This document shows positions 29,501 through 38,500 of a stretch of 64,000 nt of DNA, piece after piece. Under the pieces are notes generated by a model that worked only from the letters and a program-made list of their open reading frames with translations, did not search any database and was not told where the DNA came from. Made by a program: the position numbers and the translations under genes. Location of the stretch: contig NMRA01000158.1 of assembly GCA_002633005.1 (NCBI GenBank), forward strand, positions 713,397 to 777,396, in the 5' to 3' direction. The number at the start of each line of letters is the position of its first letter. The first letter of the stretch is position 1. The DNA comes from Phoronis australis (lineage: Eukaryota > Phoronida > Phoronidae).

Positions 29501-32500
29501 CAGGCCTTTATGCACCTTACGTCCTGGGCGTCCTAGCACTAATCCGGAAGCCCTGGCAAGGACGCCCTGGCAAGGACGCCCAATGTATCATTTGGAGCCC
29601 ACTGTCAATATGAACCTTTCAACTTTGGACTCACACATTGTAATGAATACTAGGAAGACTCTGAAGGCTCACAGTGGGGGCTCTTTTTTCAAAGCAGGAA
29701 GAAATATACAATGTATATACAAAGTATATGCATTGTTGCTATTTTGACACTTGATTGACAGCATTATAAAAGTCTTGATCTAGCTTTTTTAGTAAAAATG
29801 CTCACCATAGAAGGCTGTTTTATAAACTTAGATGTAAAAACCTTGGTCTATGCATTTTTTGTAAAAAAATCTGTGTGTTTGGGGGTATTGCTGGGGGTGG
29901 GGGGTTACGCGTCGGAATCATGGACGCCCTGGAATATTTGGAACCCCGTTTTGGACACCCTATTTTCAAAATCTTGGATAAAGTACCGTTGCTATCTATG
30001 GTGGTTGTAAAGGGTTTTCAGTCTGAACTCTGTGGATGGAGTAATTGTAATTTCTGTCAATAGAGTTAATAAAAGATAATAACTATCGACGCAGTTAATG
30101 AGATATAGTACAGGTAAGTCTCTCAATGCAGTTAATAAGTCTATTGATAGACAGTAACTCTATTGGTCATTGCACTGGATATTTTTTGTCCAGTCTTAAA
30201 TAAGATAGTAATCTTATTGATCATTTACTGATAGTAACTATGTTGATATAGTTAGGACTAGGACCACTACAGCCAACGTAAATGACAATAATAAAATTCA
30301 ACGGATTCAAAAAACCACCTTGCGTCAAAATTTTAAAGTTAATCTATCTACTTTATTTCCATCTAGCTGGAAACTTGAGCCAAAACCAAGCAAGTAAAAG
30401 CTTTTGCAGAACTCTATAATAAAAAACAAGTTGTTACTGGCACCTCTGAGCTTCTCGTTTCAGACAGACATTTTGCCCCTTGGCTTGTGCTAAATTCGGA
30501 TTCTATTTTATAGGCAACCATGACAGCTAGGAATTTTTCATTTCAGAAAGTGAACATACCTCCTCAGTTTCTTGGTCAATTTCAAACATTTTCAATTTCT
30601 CTATTTTTTCTTTGTGCCGCCTCACTGGAGATCGCCCTCTTTTCCGCTCGGTCTCTGGACTGGAACTGACGTATTCATTCATTTCTTGATCTCTGCAAAA
30701 GGGTGTGATTGCAATAAACAACATATTAAAGCTCCATGTAGTGCCACCCTTGAAAAACATTATAATTGTGGTTTGTGTTTTCGTGTGGAACCATTCGTAT
30801 CGGTACTTTAACTCAGCACCATTGCCCCTGAAAGCACATGACAATAGAATAGCCTGAATGGAATTCATTGGCTGCTTCAACTGAAGATTCACTGCCACTG
30901 ACTTGATATATTCCACTTTCAAGTTCCTAGTTTAGGCTTGACCTCAAAAGACCTGTGTAGATCATTAATACAATACTAGATGTTGGAATTAAGAGTTTCA
31001 AAGAATTGAAGATGATACACCAGCATGGCCCTTATTATCTTCAAATCAACACGGTTAATTTTCACAATTTCAGCGAGAACAGTAAAAAAGAGTCGACTCG
31101 AAGTACTGCAGGTATTTGGGCCAAAACATGATCGTGAAATATTGCTCTGCTCAGAATCACAATAACATTTTAACAATTCTACACAATGAAATCAAAAATT
31201 TTTAAAATGATTCAAACATATATGACCAAGACTTACTAGACTCTTAATGTAAACACACCTTCACTTTTAAAAACTTAGAAATCATAAACACTAGATAAAA
31301 ACAACTTGCTTTAAGTACCACAAACAATACGAAATGTGATGACTGCTACCCTCTACAGTGAGAATCCGACACTAATTTACCACCAGCAGACTTACAATAT
31401 GAATATGAAAACTACTGCCCTCTTTTGTAAGGGATGAAAGGATTAATCTCTAGGCATCTGCACATCAATTTTCAAATATTAATCTCAAAACTCTACAAAA
31501 CCCTGCTTAATGGTTAAGTACATCAGAAGGTCTTAGAAAGACAAAATGTAGGAAGTAGAACTCGTGATATTTGCCTGAAGAAGGAAGCTACCACTTGACA
31601 GTGGCGGCACTTGATCGACTTCGCCAGTTCTGCCTGGTCAACTGGTTAGCACATCTGATTGGTTCTCTATGACGACTTCTGGCTTACAGACCAATGAGAT
31701 GTCTTAGCCGATTGACCCAGCAGAAACAGCGAAGTCGATCAAGTGCTGACAAGCGTTAAAATGTAAATTGAAGACACAAGTTTTTAACAAATCAAATTAC
31801 ATTTTAGGCAGATCATACTTCGCTCGGGCATTCATAACAGTAGCTGGTACCACTAGAGTGACTCGTTTCCCTGTAGTCGCTTGACCTAAGCTGCCCCTTG
31901 GTGATGGACTACTTTTCTCTGTAGCAGTCTGAGTGCTGGTACAGTTCTCATCACAGCATCCATTTGGTGTTCCATCTTTCTCCATAGGAGGGGCATTTTT
32001 TCTCACAGTCTTGGCATTTGCTTCAGGGCAACAGTCCTCCTCAGCACCCTTCAATACAATGACTTGCTCTCCCAAGGATGGGATATGTTTGCCAGGGGCC
32101 TGTACTCTTCCACCTTCCTCTACTCTAGTACCTTTCTCTTTCATGGTTTGGGCCTTGTGGACACAGTCACCTGTGGTTCCATCATCTTCCATTAAAGTGA
32201 CACATTCACTCATGGTTGGTGTACCCACCTCACAGTCTGCCATCATTCTTCCTCCCTCTGCTATAACAGTAGGGCCCCCGTCGCCACAGTCACCTGTTCC
32301 TTCGCCTTTTACTATGGCAACAAGCTTCCCATCACCACTGGCCGTGGTCCCACAACACCTCTCAGGGGGTGCGCCACCTTCCCCCGAGTCCTCTACCCCC
32401 ACCGCTACACACCCAGCTCCACCTTCTCCATTACAACTGGACCCTTCAAGTGACACTTGCAACAAATTGTCTATCAATTGCTGAAACGTCTCATGTTCTT

Positions 32501-35500
32501 CACAGCCTTCCGTTTCCATCTCAACAATCGGTCTACTTCAGGACTGCAGTATTTCTACTTCTCCTAATTTTCTCTTGCGTTTCTAAGTCCTAATAACTAC
32601 CATAAATCACACAACACTATGTGGTCCCACAAGATATCATTGTGCGAATGACTGGCCTTGCGAAGACTCAAAGAGAGTGGTCTGGTTGTGACAAGAACGG
32701 ATATCTATTGACATTACGTCTGGCAGCCAAAAATGAGGTAGTTAAGAAGATAAGGCTTGCAACTTAAGTTCAGTCTTGCCATATACTATTGTAATTAGCC
32801 AGATTTTGATGGACTATTATGTTACAGAATCTTGTTTTACTAGTCTGGATATCTCAATGCAGAGTAATTAAAGACAGGGTTGGAAGGTCTGGCTAGTGTG
32901 CAGTAACACTGATGTTAAGGACTCATTAGCAGTCATAGACTTCTCAATGAAATATGATCTTTCTATTAAAAGTCCAAGACTACAAAGTTGATAAAACAAA
33001 TTCAGATAAGAGTAAATATTAAATCATGTGATCCACTAGATGTATAGTTCATTATCAATGGAACAAACTACACAAAAGTCTTCCTTAACACAAAGTCAAT
33101 ATGCGCATAGTGATGACGTTTTTACTGGTCAAATAGCAGGTTAACCAGCTGATTCATCACAATAAAAGGGCTAAACAGACTTTGAAGATACCACCCTAAA
33201 ACCAACACTGTTCCAAGAACCAGTTATTAGTGGCGAAATGTGCAAGACATTGTGGATGACTGAATCATCATTCAAGTACAACAGCACACTGACACATTAC
33301 AGCTGAGAGATTTGCAAAGACCCTGATTTTAGATTTTGAAAAATTGTGAAATACATTTTTTCTGTTTTGTAAATAAGCAAATTCCATATTTTTTCGAAAT
33401 ACTTGCCTTACTCTAGCCGTCACTATCAAAAAGGATGTACAACTACTTAAACATGTGGACTACAAAGGTATCATTGATAGACTTGTGGACAGAATCGGTC
33501 TCATTTTATCAATTTGATAAAATATATTTCTAACTTTTTGGTGATATTAATTTTAAAGAGACAGAAATATTATATAATTATTGAAACTGAAACATGTGAA
33601 TTCCACTTCAAACCGGCAAATATGTGAAAGAACTCCAATTTCGTAATTTCTGTCCCTCTTTCGTTATCACAGAACAACAAGGTCTCAACAAGAAAAGAAA
33701 ATTTACCCGGGGGGTAGGGGTCCCAGGGCTTTTCTTCCAAATAACGGCTATGGTTTGAAACTGCACATGCGAAGTCCAGACCAATGAAATACCACCCACA
33801 GCAACCAGGACGGTGGGTCCCCGAGACAATGCCGGGTAATGAAAAAAGACCAACTACCCATACAAGATATAAAAAACAATTTACCTAGATAAGACAATCT
33901 GGCACAGAAGCAAAATTATGAACTCAAGAGAATACTAGAGAGGGTAAAATACCTACCTGAGTTGGCATCGCGTCCCCACCACTCCTTCCTCATATGTGAA
34001 ACCCTCCCCCAGTAACTGGTGCCTATTCTCTACCCCTTACCTGTTACTCATTTTCTGTGCTTTAACTGCAAGGTTCTCTAAACTCTGTATAGCTTTATCT
34101 CGCTCATTCTTCATCTCCTGACACTGTCTCACTGCCTCATCCCTCTCCTCCACGGCGCGTGCATTCTCCCTCAGAACAGCGTCCCTTTCTTTTAAAGCCA
34201 GCTCAAAACCCAACTGAAGAGCTTGTGTGGGGCTTTTATCCTCAGAGCCGTCCTCTGTAAATAACAACCACACTTGGTCACTCAACAGGTAGGAGTCCTA
34301 TCCCCAATAAACCACATGTGGAAACCAAATCTAGACAGGCATAGTCTTCACATGTTGATGAGACATGCCAAGAAGAGGTCTGGTCAGCTGAGTCATCTAA
34401 ACAGTGGATAGGGTAACTACCGGTACCATCAAAGTATCAACCACCCTCTTGATAGCCTTTGGCAATAAAATGTCAATAATTGAACCAAATCCTCCCCTAC
34501 TGCAATGAGAATTGATTCGATTGATTAGAAAAGGAACCTATGGACCATTGAAGATCAGTACTGGGCACAAAGGTCATAACAAACAAAGACACTAAAGAAA
34601 CATCAAAAAGGCAATCACAAGACATGGGAATGAGGCATTTTACCTAAAATGAAAGCAAACAATCAGAACATGAAGGTGAAAGTTGAATTACACAGGTGTA
34701 GTCACAATACAGAAAGAAAACAGTGCTCAAACTACCAAGATAAACAAGGAACTATGCACGCACTGTACAACATTATGGAAATCATTTCTTGATAATCTAA
34801 ATTCCTGTTTTCTAATGACAAAGCACCAGATTAGCCTCACTTTTCCAATATCATCCATAGTTCTGTGCCTAATGCAACAATTTATAAACTGTTTTCAAAA
34901 ACTCTGAGAAGCTAAAATGGACCCCATGTTTGGAAGTGAAGACATATATTTATATTTAGCTATGCACTTTAAACCTTACTTCTCTTGGTTAGTGCCCTGG
35001 GGGCTTGAATTTGATAATTTAAAAATTACAGGGTGAGCGTTCATGGAGCGTGGGTGCATAAAACCGAAATTTTAAGAAGTCAGGAGTGGGCGCTTACCTG
35101 AACAGTCACTATGGGAGCTACTTTGATGTCAGACTTTAAGTGTAAGAGTTCAATAAATCATCAACGAATTGTAAACAATGTGACAAGGGGCTTACCATCT
35201 AGAATGGAATAATCGCGCGCACAGCAGTTCAGTACCTTTGTTGCAATAGCTTTTTACATATCATATGACACTCGAATGATTGTTTTCCCTAGTTCTGCTA
35301 GGTGCCCCTAGTGTTGTATGATTCTGTTTGATCGCAAGAGGTTGCTTTGGTCAATGAACTGGAAATGAATGTTTGGTAAGAACACTTTTGAATTCGCTAA
35401 TAAATTTTAAGACATAAACCTTACACACTTATTAAGTTGCTGCTACCTGCGCGAATGTGTTCACCATTTTTTCACATAATTACGATATTATTAGAATACT

Positions 35501-38500
35501 CATTAGCCAAAAGCATACCGCAATTTACTCTTCAGTAAAGAACGCGACAGAACAGGTGTTGTCCTGGCCGCACAAGGCAAGATTCCATTGAAGCTGGCTG
35601 ATCGTTACTCAGAGATAAGAAGGTTGCAAATTTTTATGACGTAAAATTTTGATGGGCATTTTTATGAAAGTGGGCATTAACCCAGAGTACAGTTGAAAAA
35701 AATTAAAACCGCAATTATTTGTTACCAATTTGAAGGAAACTGGTCTGCCTAATTTCTATTTATTTGTAGTGCCATATTTTGCCAGGTGTTGCATGACAAG
35801 GTAGGTAGAAAAAATTAAAACCGCAATTATTTGTTACCAATTTGAAGGAAACTGGTCTGCCTAGTTTCTATTTATTTGTAGTGCCATATTTTGCCAGGTG
35901 TTGCATGACAAGGTAGGTAGTTGAAGATAGTTCTCGCTTTGAATTACAACCACTAACACATAGTGACAAGACGAATTTGTCAGTGATCAATAATTCACTG
36001 GAAATTGCAATTTTAATGATCTCAATCAGATAATATTTCTTAGACATATCTTGGTATAAAACATTTATCTTTGAAAGAAATTTGCAGGATCAATGAACAG
36101 AACTATTTTCATTAAGAAGTATCTTAGTAAATGTAATTTACCTTAAAACAGTGTAATTGGCTGGGAAATTGAAATAAGTAAAACTTGATATGAAAATTTC
36201 ATTTGCTGAGGTTGAATGGCAATAATTGAGCATCCCATCTCAAAACTTTGCAGCTTCAAAAACTTTCAACAAACGATGTTTTTTCTTGTATTCGGAAATT
36301 TTATCAACTTAAAGACCCTTGATGCCTTAAAGTTGAATTTTGTCTGATACCAATTCATCTACTGGCTAAAAAGGTATTGTTTTCACTAACTTTTTTACCA
36401 GTAGCGAAAACGCCAATATTGTGAACGGTTGCAAGAAACATTTTAGGTGACGTTTTGCTACCAGTTGATTTAGCATGTGCTGCTAATAATTACATATTGG
36501 TAAGCAGAGTTTACTTCCAAGGACTTTGATAGGCAAGGGAGAGTGTTCTTCACAAATGAAAACAAAAATTTGTCAGAAGTACACAGACACCATCAAACAC
36601 GCAAGAAGGGCAAATGTTCACAGTTGTGCGCATTTACCAGCTGAAGATTTTATGAACTGAAGACACTTTACAGGGAGTACCTAGCAGTAGTGCTCACGAC
36701 TAAAAATCCAAATGTGTCGGAAGGTCATTCTTGAAAACGTGATTGCAAATGCCTTCTAACAAGTTGGGGAAACAACAAGCCATGAGGAACACTGATGACT
36801 TTGCTCATTAGAGTTTATTGCAGAAAGTAAGCCCACTTTAAAACCAATAGCGATTCATGCTTTAAAACCAACATTGGTAATGAGAAAACAAAATTAACTG
36901 TTGAGGAATAAAACCAATTTGCCAACAACATGTCTGTCTGGCTTAAGTTCCTGCATTTTTTTCACTGAAAAGCAGCAAGCTTTCTACTCATTTGAAGCTA
37001 ACTTTATTGTTCCAGGCCTTGTTGGTTTATGGTGCTGTATTCTTAGCTGATGCTACAAAAACAAAACAAACCAATTCAAAACCCAACAGGCACAAGAACC
37101 CAACTGCATGAGCCAGACAGAAGAATTCATTCACCCTGTGCACTGTCACCATCTGTTTAGCTCAGTAGCACTCAGGCTGTGGTTTCATCCCCAGGAATCT
37201 CAATGAGTCAACCATGACTGCAACCTGATACTTGCACTACATAATGTGACTAAGTGGGTTTTCTATGACACTTTTTAACAAAGGAAGGCAACAAATTCAT
37301 TGGGGTTATTCTCTGGAATTAGGATTCAATACGGGGTGTCTAGAAACTGATCCAAAACTTCTTTTTTACAATTTGTCAAAACTACAATAAGGGTTTTTAA
37401 TATCAGTTATACAAAACATCAGTTGAACATGGAAAGTACTCAATTTTGAGAACGAGGCAATCTCATACTATTTCTGGATTAAGGTCTTGACAATTTGGCT
37501 GTCCAAGAATCCCAACAAAAGAAATTAACACCAGCACAAAAGGCTGGTGATTCTGAAACAAACCCCTACAAAAGCGTGACTTTTTCATGGAGACTACCTA
37601 CAAGTGGGTCCCCCTTTTTGTTCAATTTCTAAATTGGTGGGTGTCCTTTGTTTCCAGTCGTACCCCTGCGTCAAAAAATATAGCTGATTACCTTCAGGTT
37701 ATTCCAGGTATATCATTATTTGCACCAAAACAAAACTGGATGGTTGCTTAAGGCAGAGACCAGGATTTAGAATTAACAATTGACATTCTTATTTATAATC
37801 TGCAAAAGGATTAGCAGTGACAAAACATTCTGACACTCAGAACTTTATATACAAGCGATCAGATGCTGGATTTCAAACATCACACGTGAACAGACGAGGG
37901 GGTCACTTTGTCATTGTTTTTTTTTACTTTTTCACGCAACTTTAGATGAGCGGAACCCGTTCAACAGCAAAAAAATACAAAATTATGAGTTTTCAACTGT
38001 TTAAATGTACATCATACCAACTGAGGTCACCAACTTTCTGAGGGCTACCCCACTTGCACTGCATCCATCTGAGTCAGGTGTGTAATTGTACCACTGACCA
38101 CATCAATGTCTTACTTAAATTTCAATAATTCTCAAGCTGAGAAACGCTCGCCGATGTTTGTGAACCGCTAACAAGTGAACTGACAACCCATGCCTGATAC
38201 TGTGAAGCGTAATACCAGAATCGCTATCAACATTCCACAAAATAATTGAAGCACTAAATAATCTATTACTACTCACTTTACACCCATGGGAGCGGAAATT
38301 GTAACTCGGCTGCGATACATATTTAATGATTCGATCTAAAACCTTTGGTAGACTGCACTGGTCTCCTTGTACCCTACATGTGCCTAAGCTGATCTGTTGG
38401 TCCTTGGTTTTAAAAAAATAGTTTTAGGTTGGTACAGTGTGTTAGTCAGAGATCATACAAAGACATTGGGTTAATAATTAATTGAATCTGCAGGGGGTGT

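Noticed and set aside
31933-32484. 183-codon plus-strand open frame
   Set aside because: Antisense of the candidate alternative exon 31819-32519, low-complexity Ser/Pro composition, no recognisable domain.
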